Positions 22,815 to 31,244 of a stretch of DNA of 44,312 nucleotides are shown here, piece by piece. The DNA is from Chloroflexia bacterium (lineage in GTDB: Bacteria > Chloroflexota > Chloroflexia > DTKN01): positions 1-44,312 of the forward strand of contig JAFGKG010000215.1 of assembly GCA_016928715.1 (NCBI GenBank), read 5' to 3'. Within the stretch, counting starts at the first letter, position 1. The number at the start of each line of letters is the position of its first letter. A model generated the notes under the pieces. It was not told the origin of the DNA. It did not search any database and saw only the letters and a program-made list of their open reading frames with translations. Both the position numbers and the translations under genes were made by a program.

Positions 22815-25376
22815 GTGATTCCTGTATCGCTGCGCCTGCGCAATTTTATGTGTTATCGTGAAAGTCTGCCCCCGCTCGAGTTTGGCGACCTGCACGTGGC
22901 CTGTCTCTCCGGTCCCAACGGGGCGGGCAAGTCGGCCCTGCTCGATGCCATTACCTGGGCCCTCTGGGGCCGGGCTCGCTCGCGCTACGACAGCGATCTG
23001 ATCAGCAGCGGCGCCCAGGAGATGGAAGTCGAATTCGAGTTCCTGCTGGAGGGCAATCACTATCGCGTGTTCCGCCGTCGGGACCAGGCCGCCCTGGGGG
23101 GGCGCGGCAAAAGCCAACTCGACCTACAGGTCTACAGCCCCTTGGGTTGGCGCTCGATGGCCGAGGAGAGCATCCGGGCCACCGAGCAGCGGATTGTCCA
23201 GCTCTTGCGCATGGACTATGATACCTTTATCAACTCGGCCTTTTTGCTGCAGGGACGGGCCGACGAATTTACCGTCAAGCCGCCGGCCGAACGCAAGCGC
23301 ATCCTGGGCGAGATCCTGGGGCTCTCTTATTACGAGACCCTGGAAAAGCGCGCCCGTGAGCGCGAACGGGCCGAGGATCGCATCGTGCAGTCCCTGGACG
23401 TGCTGCTGCAGGATATGGAGAGCCAATTGGCCCGGCGCGAACAACAGGAGCAATCCCTGGAATCGGCCCGGCAAGAGGTGCAGGCGTTGGAAGAGCAGTC
23501 CCAAGAGGTCCAACAGGCCCTGGCCGATCTGCGCAGCCGGATCGCCGGCCTGGAGGCCGCCGCTAGGCAGATCGAGGGCCTGCGCCAGCGCCAGCACGCC
23601 CTGCAGCAGGAGCTGTCCCGGTTGGAGGAACGGCTCTCCCAGGAGCGGGCCCGCATCGAGACGACCCAGGGCCTGTTGGAGCACGCCTCCGAGATCGAGG
23701 CGCGCTACGAGCAGATGCTCGAGCTGCGGCAGCATAACCAGCACTTGTCCCAGGCGGCCGGCAAGATCCTGGCCCTTGGCGAGCGCCAGCGCGCTCTGGA
23801 GCAGACCATCGCCCAGGCCCGCGGTAAGTACCAGACGGAGCGCGAGATCCTGCGGCACACTCTGGGCCAGATCGAGCAGCACCTGCAGGAACAACCCGCC
23901 CTGCAGGGCCGCCTGGCCGAGATTCGGGCCAAACTGGCCCTGCTCCAGGAGAAACAAGCCCAATGCCAACAGATCCAAGAGACCGTCCAGGAGAGAATGG
24001 GCGAGGCCCGCACGCTCAAGGCCGAATGCCAGCGCCTGCGTGATGAAATGGAGGAGCTGCGGGACAAGCTGGACATGCTCGGGGATAGCACTACCCACTG
24101 CCCGCTTTGCCAGAGCCCCTTGGACCCGCAGGCCAGCGAGCATATTCGCCTGACCTACCAGACCGAGGGCCAGGAGAAACGCGATCTCTATCGTTCCCGC
24201 CAGGCCACGATCCGCCAGTTGGAGGAGGAGGCGGGCCGGCTGCGCGATCAGCAGGAGGACCTTGAACAGGAACTGCAGCAGGTGCGCATCCTGGAACGGC
24301 AGTTGGCCACCCTGGAAAAGGACGAGCGGGAACTGGCCCAACTAGGGCAGGAGCAAGCCCAAAAGGAAAAGCGCTGCCAGGAACTGGATGATTTGCTGGA
24401 CGAGGGGGCCTATGCCACTGCCGAGCGGGCCGCACTGGGCGAAATCCAGCAGGAAATTGCCTCCCTGTACTATGACCCACAGGAGCACCAGGAAGTACAG
24501 CACAAACTGGCCCATCTTCAACAGGCCGAGCAGGAACACCGCCAACTACAGCTTGCCCAGGAGGCCCTGGCCTCCCAGACCCAGCGTCTGCAGGAACTGG
24601 AGGAGAGCGAGAAACGCCGCCAAAAAGAGGCCCACGACCTCAAGTCTCAATTGGAGGAACTGGAGGGTCAGGTCCAGGAGTTGGCCGCCTTGCAGGAGCG
24701 CTGTCAGCAGCAGGAGAATACCCTGCGCACTGTCCAGGAAAGCCTGGCCAGGGCGCACCTGGCCCTGGGCGCGGCGCAGCGGGAGCTGGAACGCCTGGAC
24801 GAGATCGAACAGAGCTGGCAGGAGAAAAAAGAGCAGCACCAGGAGGCCCTGGAAAATCGCGGCATATACCAGGAACTGGTCAACGCCCTGGGCAAGCGGG
24901 GTGTCCAGGCTATGCTGATCGAGACGGCGGTGCCCGAGATCGAACAAGAGGCCAACGAACTCCTCCAGCGCATGACCAATGGGGAAATGTCCGTACAATT
25001 GGCTATGCAGCGGGCCACCCAAAAGGGCACTGTCAGCGAGACCCTGGACATCAATATCTCGACCCCCCAGGGGACCCGGCCTTACGAGATGTACTCGGGA
25101 GGCGAATCCTTTCGGATTAATTTCGCCCTGCGCATCGCCCTGAGCCGGCTTCTGGCCAACCGGGCTGGGGCCAGCCTGCAGAGCCTGTTTATCGACGAGG
25201 GCTTTGGCACCCAGGACAGCCAGGGCCGGGAGAGGCTGGTGGAGGCTATCCACACCATCCAGGACGAATTTGCCAAGATCCTGGTCATTACCCACATCCA
25301 GGAACTCCAAGAGTTGTTTCCGGCGCACATCGAGATCGAAAAGACGCTGGAGGGAAGCAGTTGGACTGTCCTGTGA
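22815..25376 (+). CDS. sbcC: SbcC/Rad50-type DNA repair ATPase
   Basis: An SMC-like ATPase that works with the SbcD nuclease to open hairpins and process DNA ends. The 853 residues show Walker A GPNGAGKS (33-40), long coiled-coil arms rich in Gln, Glu and Leu, and a central zinc hook CPLC (C429, C432) that joins two molecules. The C-terminal ATPase half has YSGGESFRINFALRIALSRL as the ABC signature and LFIDEGFGTQD as Walker B. The start is GTG at 22815 with AGGAGG seven bases before. The usual partner sbcD is not adjacent on either side; instead an unrecognised gene overlaps the 3' end. Length and motif order are normal. Confidence 0.93.
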   Translation: MIPVSLRLRNFMCYRESLPPLEFGDLHVACLSGPNGAGKSALLDAITWALWGRARSRYDSDLISSGAQEMEVEFEFLLEGNHYRVFRRRDQAALGGRGKSQLDLQVYSPLGWRSMAEESIRATEQRIVQLLRMDYDTFINSAFLLQGRADEFTVKPPAERKRILGEILGLSYYETLEKRARERERAEDRIVQSLDVLLQDMESQLARREQQEQSLESARQEVQALEEQSQEVQQALADLRSRIAGLEAAARQIEGLRQRQHALQQELSRLEERLSQERARIETTQGLLEHASEIEARYEQMLELRQHNQHLSQAAGKILALGERQRALEQTIAQARGKYQTEREILRHTLGQIEQHLQEQPALQGRLAEIRAKLALLQEKQAQCQQIQETVQERMGEARTLKAECQRLRDEMEELRDKLDMLGDSTTHCPLCQSPLDPQASEHIRLTYQTEGQEKRDLYRSRQATIRQLEEEAGRLRDQQEDLEQELQQVRILERQLATLEKDERELAQLGQEQAQKEKRCQELDDLLDEGAYATAERAALGEIQQEIASLYYDPQEHQEVQHKLAHLQQAEQEHRQLQLAQEALASQTQRLQELEESEKRRQKEAHDLKSQLEELEGQVQELAALQERCQQQENTLRTVQESLARAHLALGAAQRELERLDEIEQSWQEKKEQHQEALENRGIYQELVNALGKRGVQAMLIETAVPEIEQEANELLQRMTNGEMSVQLAMQRATQKGTVSETLDINISTPQGTRPYEMYSGGESFRINFALRIALSRLLANRAGASLQSLFIDEGFGTQDSQGRERLVEAIHTIQDEFAKILVITHIQELQELFPAHIEIEKTLEGSSWTVL

Positions 25377-26197
25377 GACCTTTGCCCACCATCACCCTGG
25401 AGCAGTATGGCGCCATTGCCGGTGAATCCGCGCGGTACATTCAGGAACAGTTCGAGATGTGCTATCGTTCCCTGGACACCCCCCTGCCCTCGGCCGTGAC
25501 CCTGGCCCTTTTTGACACAATGCAGCGCTGGCAGGACTATGCCGCTAAACGCAGGGCGGAAACGGGCATCATCACGGCCGGCGAGGAAGGCTTTTTGGCC
25601 ACGCACGATGCCTGGCAGGGCAATCCCCAGATCAATGTCTGCCTGGAGCGCCTGTTGGCCCACCCCGCCCTGCTGCAGCAGGGCGCGCTGCACCAGGTAG
25701 CCGCGCACAGCGTCCTCCACGGCCAGGCCGAATATTACCGCTTTATGATCCCGGAAGCCTTTGTAGACTTGAGCCAATCCCGGGGCATGGATTTAGAGAT
25801 CCTGCAGCAGTTGCTCTATTTCGTGGCCCTGGCCATCAAGGGGCACGAGGCGGTCCAGTTCCTGGTCTCCCATGGCTTTATTCAGGATCAGGTTGCCCTG
25901 GCCCTCTATCAATTGGAGGCCAACGAGGACGACACGCTCCTCTGGGAGATGGCCCGTTGGGACGTGCGGGCGCGCTTTCTTTATCTCGCGGCCCTGCTGC
26001 GGCCACTGCTCTACACGCGGCCGCTGCTCGATCACGCCCCCAATCTGGAACAGGCCGGCCGGCTGCGCCTGTCACACCTCCCTCTCGAGGAAAGCAAACG
26101 ATTGGGCAGGCTGGTGGACACCCTGGCCGTCCGCCGCCGGGGCGATACCCATCACGACGTCACCATCGCGCTGGGGCTGCTGCTCAATATGCTCTAG
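25361..26197 (+). CDS. Unrecognised protein overlapping the end of sbcC
   Basis: I do not recognise this 278-residue protein. It is predicted soluble and largely helical (EQYGAIAGESARYIQEQFEM, ALFDTMQRWQDYAAKRRAET, LLYFVALAIKGHEAVQFLVSHG), with conserved-looking His/Glu pairs (AAHSVLHGQAEYYR, KGHEAVQF) but no full enzyme signature. The TTG at 25361 lies six bases after GGAGGG and overlaps sbcC by 16 bp; a GTG at 25373 is an alternative. The overlap implies translation coupled to SbcC, so a role with the SbcC complex is plausible but unproven. Codon use is like that of its neighbours. Confidence 0.7.
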   Translation: MDCPVRPLPTITLEQYGAIAGESARYIQEQFEMCYRSLDTPLPSAVTLALFDTMQRWQDYAAKRRAETGIITAGEEGFLATHDAWQGNPQINVCLERLLAHPALLQQGALHQVAAHSVLHGQAEYYRFMIPEAFVDLSQSRGMDLEILQQLLYFVALAIKGHEAVQFLVSHGFIQDQVALALYQLEANEDDTLLWEMARWDVRARFLYLAALLRPLLYTRPLLDHAPNLEQAGRLRLSHLPLEESKRLGRLVDTLAVRRRGDTHHDVTIALGLLLNML

Positions 26198-26290
26198 CAT
26201 TCCCATGTACGCTCCCACCGGTTGCGCTGCTCGCTTTTGCCCTGACTCTGCAGCTACTAAAATGGCATAGGCCCTGTTGAGCCGGGCGGT

Positions 26291-26319
26291 TTGACGTGGA
26301 CAACAGATTGTGTTAGACT
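26291..26319 (+). promoter_or_regulatory. Promoter of the rplI-dnaB operon
   Basis: TTGACG (26291-26296), 17 bp, TAGACT (26314-26319). The -35 is 5/6 and the -10 is 4/6. Confidence 0.75.
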
Positions 26320-26372
26320 AGCAAGGACTTGGATAACCAGCGCCAAACAACAATAGACAAGGGGTGTCGACA

Positions 26373-26870
26373 ATGAAAATCCTTTTGCTGAGCGATGTAG
26401 CTGGTATTGGGCAGGCCGGTGAGGTGACAGACGTATCCGACGGCTATGCCCGCAACTATCTGATTCCCAAAGGTTTGGCCGAGCCGGCCAGTGCTGGGGC
26501 CATCCGCCGGATTGAGGAAGCGCACCGGGTAGCCGAGCGGCGCCTCCAACGAGAGCGCGAGGAGGCCGTGGTCCTGGCCGAACGCCTGAATAACCTGACC
26601 GTCAAATTCCAGGTGACCGTCGGTGATCAGGATCTGATCTTTGGTACCATTACCAGCAGAGACATCGCCGAGGCCATCCAGGAAAAAACCGGGATCGAGG
26701 TGGACCGACGCAAGATCGAGGTGGGCGATCCCATCCGGCGACCCGGGCTCTATTCCATCCCCGTCCGCCTCATGGCCGACCTGGAACCGCGCGTCAACGT
26801 CGTTGTGGATCGGGAGGAAGGAGAAGAGCAGGAGCAGGGGGAACCCCACTATGATGGAGGGGCTGTCTGA
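26373..26870 (+). CDS. rplI: 50S ribosomal protein L9
   Basis: L9 binds 23S rRNA near the L1 stalk and helps keep reading frame. The 165-residue protein has the typical N-domain MKILLLSDVAGIGQAGEVTD, then the diagnostic DGYARNYLIPKGLA, a long connecting helix (EEAHRVAERRLQREREE), and a C-domain (GTITSRDIAEAIQEKTGIEVD). The tail is extended with an acidic Glu/Gln stretch. ATG 26373 is chosen since the family begins M-K-[IV]; an in-frame GTG nine bases upstream overlaps the SD AAGGGG. The 3' end overlaps dnaB by 20 bp. The rplI-dnaB pairing is common in bacteria. Confidence 0.96.
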   Translation: MKILLLSDVAGIGQAGEVTDVSDGYARNYLIPKGLAEPASAGAIRRIEEAHRVAERRLQREREEAVVLAERLNNLTVKFQVTVGDQDLIFGTITSRDIAEAIQEKTGIEVDRRKIEVGDPIRRPGLYSIPVRLMADLEPRVNVVVDREEGEEQEQGEPHYDGGAV

Positions 26871-28674
26871 ACGCAGTGTCCCCTATAATGTCGATGCCGA
26901 GCGCAGCGTGCTCGGCGCCATCCTGATCCACCGCGATGCGATTATCTCGGTGGCCCCCTGGCTGCACCCGGAGGATTTCTACCGCGAGGCGCACGCCTGG
27001 ATCTATGAGGCCCAGTTGAACTGCTACCAGCGCCGCGAGCCGCCCGATCTGGTCACGGTCGCCGCGGAATTGGAGCGGCAGGGGCGCCTGGAGGCCGTCG
27101 GCAACATCGCCTACCTGAGCAGCCTGGTCGACGCCGTGCCCACGGCCGTGCACATTGAGTATTACGGGCGCATTGTCGAACGCACGGCGGTGCTGCGCCG
27201 GCTGATCACGGCCGGCGGGCAGATCGCCGGCATCGGCTACGAGGGCACCGAGGGTGTGGAGGACGCTCTCAGCCGCGCCGAGGAGGCGATCTTTGCCATC
27301 TCGCAGCGGCGGGTCACCCGGGACTTTGTCCCGCTGCGCGACGTGACCTCGGACTATTTCGACCGCCTCAGCCGCCTGCGCGCCACCCACGGCTCCGTCA
27401 TCGGCGTGCCCACCGGCTTTAGCGACCTGGACCGCATCCTGGGCGGCCTGCAGCGTTCCGACCTGGTCATCCTGGCGGCCCGCCCCACGGCCGGCAAGAC
27501 CAGCCTGGCCCTCTCCATCGCCTACAACGCCGCCGTGCGCGACGACGGCGGCGGGGTGCCCCTGGGCATCTTTAGCCTGGAGATGTCCCGCGAGCAGCTC
27601 CTGCAGCGCCTGCTCTCCATCAAGACGGGCATCGACCAGCAGCGGCTGCGCCAGGGCCACCTCAACGACGACGAGTTCCAGGCGGTCTCGGAGGCCATGG
27701 GCGAACTCTCCGAGAGCCCCGTCTTTATCGACGACACCCCCGGCATCTCGATCACCGAGATGCGCAGCAAGGCCCGCCGGCTGCACGCCGAGGAGGGGGT
27801 GGCCATGATCATTGTGGATTACCTGCAGCTCATCCAGGGCCGGCGCACCGAGAGCCGGGTGCAGGAAATCTCGGAAATCTCGCGCTCGCTCAAGGGCCTG
27901 GCCCGCGAGCTGGACGTGCCGGTGCTGTCCCTGTCGCAGCTCTCGCGCGCCGTGGAGCACCGCACGCCGCATATCCCTGTATTGGCCGATCTTCGCGACT
28001 CCGGATGCCTGGCCGGCGATACCGGCGTTTACCTGCCGGACCGGGGCCATTACGTTCCTATCCGCGAACTGGAGGGCCAGACCGGCTTTCGGGTGCTGGG
28101 GGTCAATACCGAGACCTGGAAACTTGAGCCGGCCACGGTCACTAACGCCTTTTGTACCGGGGTCAAACCGCTCTTTCGCTTGCGTACCTGGCTGGGTCGC
28201 ACGGTGCGGGCGACGGCCAACCACAAGTTCCTGACCATACACGGCTGGAAACGGTTGGACGAACTGGCGGAGGGCGAGCACATCGCCCTGCCGCGATGCC
28301 TGCCCGGTCCCTCCCAGCAGTCGATGAGCGAGGCCGAAAGCGACGTCTACTGGGACCGGGTCAAGTCGATCGAACCCGCCGGCCGCGAGCCGGCCTTTGA
28401 CCTGACGGTGGATGGGCTGCACTGCTTCACTGCTGATGATATCATTCTTCACAATAGTATCGAACAAGACGCGGACGTGGTCATGTTCATCTACCGCGAA
28501 GAGATGTACGACCCCGAGACCGACAAGCAGGGCGTGGCCGAGATCCACATCGCCAAGCACCGCAACGGCCCCGTCGGCAAGGTCTACCTGTACTTTCGCA
28601 AAGAGACCACCCGTTTCGAGAACCTGGAGCGCTTTTTGGACTATCCCGAGGCGGGGGGAGGCTATCCTCGGTGA
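26851..28674 (+). CDS. dnaB: Replicative DNA helicase DnaB, containing a mini-intein
   Basis: The 607-codon product contains an N-terminal DnaB domain (PYNVDAERSVLGAILI) and the RecA-type motor: Walker A ARPTAGKTS with K216 and T217, IIVDYLQLIQG as Walker B, and LSQLSRAVEHR. At residue 386 a 150-residue intein interrupts the helicase after DLRDSG and before SIEQDADVVMF. Without it the helicase is 457 residues, the usual length. Autocatalytic protein splicing should join G385 to S536. The ATG at 26851 has AGGGGGA eight bases upstream and overlaps rplI; a second ATG follows directly. The stop TGA overlaps the next gene's GTG, so translation of the helicase and its loader candidates is coupled. 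Confidence 0.96.
   Translation: MMEGLSERSVPYNVDAERSVLGAILIHRDAIISVAPWLHPEDFYREAHAWIYEAQLNCYQRREPPDLVTVAAELERQGRLEAVGNIAYLSSLVDAVPTAVHIEYYGRIVERTAVLRRLITAGGQIAGIGYEGTEGVEDALSRAEEAIFAISQRRVTRDFVPLRDVTSDYFDRLSRLRATHGSVIGVPTGFSDLDRILGGLQRSDLVILAARPTAGKTSLALSIAYNAAVRDDGGGVPLGIFSLEMSREQLLQRLLSIKTGIDQQRLRQGHLNDDEFQAVSEAMGELSESPVFIDDTPGISITEMRSKARRLHAEEGVAMIIVDYLQLIQGRRTESRVQEISEISRSLKGLARELDVPVLSLSQLSRAVEHRTPHIPVLADLRDSGCLAGDTGVYLPDRGHYVPIRELEGQTGFRVLGVNTETWKLEPATVTNAFCTGVKPLFRLRTWLGRTVRATANHKFLTIHGWKRLDELAEGEHIALPRCLPGPSQQSMSEAESDVYWDRVKSIEPAGREPAFDLTVDGLHCFTADDIILHNSIEQDADVVMFIYREEMYDPETDKQGVAEIHIAKHRNGPVGKVYLYFRKETTRFENLERFLDYPEAGGGYPR
28006..28455 (+). mobile_element. Mini-intein in DnaB (endonuclease-free)
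   Basis: The 150-residue element starts with Cys386 (CLAGDTGVYL, block A) and ends with His-Asn (DDIILHN, block G) before Ser536, the +1 nucleophile. Block B is ATANHKFLTIHGW with its His, and block F is AGREPAFDLTVDGLHCFT. The penultimate His and the final Asn535 needed for branch resolution are present. There is no LAGLIDADG or other homing endonuclease region, so it can splice but not home. The insertion point, after an E/D-S-G and before SIEQDA, is the site used by the Synechocystis DnaB intein. It is probably active because the residues around both junctions are intact. Confidence 0.95.
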
Positions 28675-29402
28675 GCCAACCCTTCCACGGCTTTTCCACC
28701 CAGCGGGACAGTGCCATCGCGCTGCCGCCGGAGTGCTTTGAACAACTCCTGGCCGAGATCCAGGACCTGGCCGAGTTCAAGGTGCTGCTGACCGTCTTTC
28801 GGCTGGTCGCCGCCCAGCGCGACCGCCCGCGGGAAGAGCCCCGCCTAGTGAGCTGGGCGCAGCTGCGCGGGGACGGGGTGCTGGAGCGCGGCCTGACCGT
28901 GCTGGGCGGGGAACTGACGCCCGAGGAGCGGCTGGACCGCGCCCTGGAGCGGGCCGTGGCCCGGGGCACCCTGCTGCACCTGAACGTCCAGCGGCGGGGG
29001 CACAGCGAAAGCTGGTACCTGCTGCATACCGCCCAAAACCGCCGGCTGGTGCAAGAGTGGGAACAGGACCCCGGCCGCTTGGCCGGGACCTCGCTGGACG
29101 AGGCCGCCGCCGTGCGGGCCCAGCGGCCCAATATCTATGTGCTCTACGAGCAGAACATTGGCCTGCTCTCGCCGCTGCTGGCGGAGGAACTGGAAGAGGC
29201 CGCCGGGCGCTACCCGCCGGACTGGATCGAGGACGCCTTTCGCGAGGCCGTCGCCTACAACCGGCGCAGTTGGCGCTATATCCGGGCCATCCTGGAGAAC
29301 TGGGAGCGCCAGGGGCGCGGCGACCGGCCGGGCAAGCGGGAGGGCATCGATTTCGAGAAATACACCAGCGGCGAGTACGCCGATCTCTTTGGGCAGGATT
29401 GA
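28671..29402 (+). CDS. DnaD-like replication protein
   Basis: The 243-residue protein has an N-terminal winged-helix-like part (ALPPECFEQLLAEI ... EFKVLLTVFRLV) and a C-terminal DnaD-type helical domain (IYVLYEQNIGLLSPLLAEEL, DWIEDAFREAVAYNRRSWRY, IRAILENWERQG). DnaD in Firmicutes remodels origin DNA and helps load the helicase. The GTG start lies inside the dnaB stop (GTGA), so it is made together with DnaB. Placed between dnaB and a DnaC/DnaI-like ATPase, it is most likely part of helicase loading. Family assignment rests on the C-terminal NI..L.....L......W...A...A..N....W.Y....L..W pattern. Confidence 0.85.
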   Translation: MSQPFHGFSTQRDSAIALPPECFEQLLAEIQDLAEFKVLLTVFRLVAAQRDRPREEPRLVSWAQLRGDGVLERGLTVLGGELTPEERLDRALERAVARGTLLHLNVQRRGHSESWYLLHTAQNRRLVQEWEQDPGRLAGTSLDEAAAVRAQRPNIYVLYEQNIGLLSPLLAEELEEAAGRYPPDWIEDAFREAVAYNRRSWRYIRAILENWERQGRGDRPGKREGIDFEKYTSGEYADLFGQD

Positions 29403-29452
29403 GGGCCGGCCGCGCCAGACCATGACCGTGGACCGAGTGGAAAAAGGCTATT

Positions 29453-30208
29453 ATGGAACGCTTCGATCCCAAAGAATTGGAAATCCCCAAGTCCGGCGAA
29501 TCCCTCCCCGAGGGGGCGCTGGAGCTGCCCCGCCAGCGCGCAAGCTGCCCCATCTGCAAGGGCAAGGGCTACCTGCTGCGGCAGTTGCCCACCGGGGAGG
29601 CCGACCTGGTGCCCTGCCGCTGCAAGCTGCGCCAGTTACAAGAGAGCGACTACCAGGAACTGCAGCGGCTCAGCAACCTGGAACCCTTTGCCGAACAGAC
29701 CTTTGAGAATTTCGAGATCGTGCCCGGCAGCCAGGAGGCCTACGAGCTATCCCTGACCTTTGCCGAGAACCCCCAGGGCTGGCTGCTGCTGATGGGCAAC
29801 TATGGCAGCGGCAAGACCCACCTGGCCGCGGCCATCGCCAACCACGCCCTCGGCGGCCACATCAAGACCCTGTTCACGGTCGTCCCCGACCTGCTGGACC
29901 ACCTGCGGGCCTCCTACGCACCGGACAGCCCGGTGCGCTACGACCAGCGCATCGAGACCGTGCGCACCGTCTTTTTGCTCATCCTGGACGACCTGGGCAC
30001 CGAGAACGCCACGCCCTGGGCCGCCGAAAAGCTGTACCAGATCATCAATTATCGCTACAACTATCAACTGCCCACCGTCATTACCACCAACCGCGACCTG
30101 GACGAGATCGAGCCGCGAATCCGCTCGCGCATTTGGGACAAGCAGCTCTGCCGGCACGTACTGATCAAGGCCAAGGATTACCGTCGTTGGGGCCGGCGTA
30201 AAAGCTGA
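29453..30208 (+). CDS. DnaC/DnaI-like helicase loader ATPase
   Basis: The 251-residue AAA+ protein has an N-terminal zinc site (CPICKGKGY and PCRCK, four Cys) like that of DnaI, then a linker, then Walker A GNYGSGKT (115-122), Walker B LLILDDLG and sensor 1 TVITTNRD. An arginine-finger-like region is PRIRSRIWDK. Its job is to bind DnaB and place it on single-stranded DNA. It follows dnaB and the DnaD-like gene in the same direction with a 50-bp gap. IstB, the IS21 relative, is excluded because there is no IstA and the Cys cluster is of loader type. The ATG has only AAAAGG as SD. Confidence 0.9.
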   Translation: MERFDPKELEIPKSGESLPEGALELPRQRASCPICKGKGYLLRQLPTGEADLVPCRCKLRQLQESDYQELQRLSNLEPFAEQTFENFEIVPGSQEAYELSLTFAENPQGWLLLMGNYGSGKTHLAAAIANHALGGHIKTLFTVVPDLLDHLRASYAPDSPVRYDQRIETVRTVFLLILDDLGTENATPWAAEKLYQIINYRYNYQLPTVITTNRDLDEIEPRIRSRIWDKQLCRHVLIKAKDYRRWGRRKS

Positions 30209-30210
30209 GT

Positions 30211-30234
30211 CGTGGCGACCCTGGTCGGGCCACG
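30211..30234 (+). terminator. Hairpin between the helicase loader and PrsW genes
   Basis: CGTGGC (30211-30216) pairs with GCCACG (30229-30234), with further GACC/GGTC pairing inside. A CCCCTGCAGGGG palindrome follows at 30236-30247. There is no T-run, so it may only weaken read-through into prsW. The gap is 67 bp and I see no promoter in it. Confidence 0.35.
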
Positions 30235-30275
30235 CCCCCTGCAGGGGCCGATCCACACAGATATTGGGAGGCGAC

Positions 30276-31244
30276 ATGATGCTGCTGCTCGTAGCGATGG
30301 TGCCCACGATCATGTTCGTAGGGCTGCTCTGGTGGCTGGACCGCTACGAAAAAGAGCCCTGGCCGCTCTTTTTGAGCGCCTTTGCCTACGGCTGCATTCC
30401 GGCCATTATCCTCTCGATCATTTTTGAGTTAGTCCTGGATATTCCCCTGGGGGGCTCGGCGTATGGCGACATTATTGGGGTAGCGATTGTCGCCCCGGTG
30501 GTGGAGGAAGCCGTCAAGGGCCTGGCCGTGCTCTTGATCTTTTTTATCTGGCGGCGCGAGTTCGACGGCGTGCTGGACGGGATCATGTATGGGGCCGTGG
30601 TCGGCTTTGGCTTTGCCATGACCGAGAATTTTTTTTATTTCCTGGACACGGCCGGGGATCCCATAGTCATTGTGATGCGCTCGTTGGTCTTTGGCGCCAA
30701 CCACGCCTTTTTCACCGGCTTTAGCGGGGCCGCGTTGGGATTGGCCCGGCAGTCCAAAAAGCGTTCGCTGTGGCTGCTGCTCTTTCCGGCCGGCCTGCTC
30801 TTGGCCATGCTCTTTCACGCCGCCCACAACTTTTTCGTCAGCGCCCTGCAGTGCCCGGGCCTGCTGCTGGCCCTCTTTTCCAATGGCCTGGGGGTGATCG
30901 TTGTTGTTGTGGTGGCCTTTCTCGCGGCCAAGCAGGAGCGCAAGTGGATCGAGCAGGAATTGGCCGAGGAGGTCACCGCCGCCACCATCGCCGAGGCCGA
31001 CTTTCAGACGCTGCTCTCGGCCCGCCGCCGCGCCGGGGCGCGCCTGTGGGCCTGGCGCAACCACGGCTGGCGGGCCTTTCGGCTGCTGGGTAAATACCTC
31101 AACCTGGCCACCGAACTGGCCTTTGGCAAGCATTTCCTGCGCGAGGGCACGGCCCACCGCAAGCGTTCCCAGGACGTGCAAAAGGTCCGCAAGGACCTGG
31201 CCGACGTGCGGGCCCAGCTCCTGCGCATTATGGAGAAAGCATGA
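30276..31244 (+). CDS. PrsW-type intramembrane protease
   Basis: The 322-residue membrane protein belongs to the PrsW/Abi-related glutamic protease family, which in Bacillus starts release of a sigma factor from its membrane anchor. Visible family motifs are WWLDRYEKEPW near the start, VVEEAVKGLAVLL with E77 and E78 as candidate catalytic residues, FGFAMTENFFYF, ANHAFFTGFSGAALG and FHAAHNFF. About seven to eight hydrophobic segments fill the first 220 residues; the last 100 are soluble and charged (QERKWIEQELAEE ... KRSQDVQKVRKDLADVRAQL). GGGAGG precedes the ATG. The stop overlaps the next gene's start (ATGA), so the two are translationally coupled. There is no anti-sigma gene nearby, so the substrate is unknown. 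Confidence 0.9.
   Translation: MMLLLVAMVPTIMFVGLLWWLDRYEKEPWPLFLSAFAYGCIPAIILSIIFELVLDIPLGGSAYGDIIGVAIVAPVVEEAVKGLAVLLIFFIWRREFDGVLDGIMYGAVVGFGFAMTENFFYFLDTAGDPIVIVMRSLVFGANHAFFTGFSGAALGLARQSKKRSLWLLLFPAGLLLAMLFHAAHNFFVSALQCPGLLLALFSNGLGVIVVVVVAFLAAKQERKWIEQELAEEVTAATIAEADFQTLLSARRRAGARLWAWRNHGWRAFRLLGKYLNLATELAFGKHFLREGTAHRKRSQDVQKVRKDLADVRAQLLRIMEKA

Noticed and set aside
29453..30208. IstB-type transposition protein
   Set aside because: There is no IstA or inverted repeats. The zinc Cys cluster and the position after dnaB favour a helicase loader.
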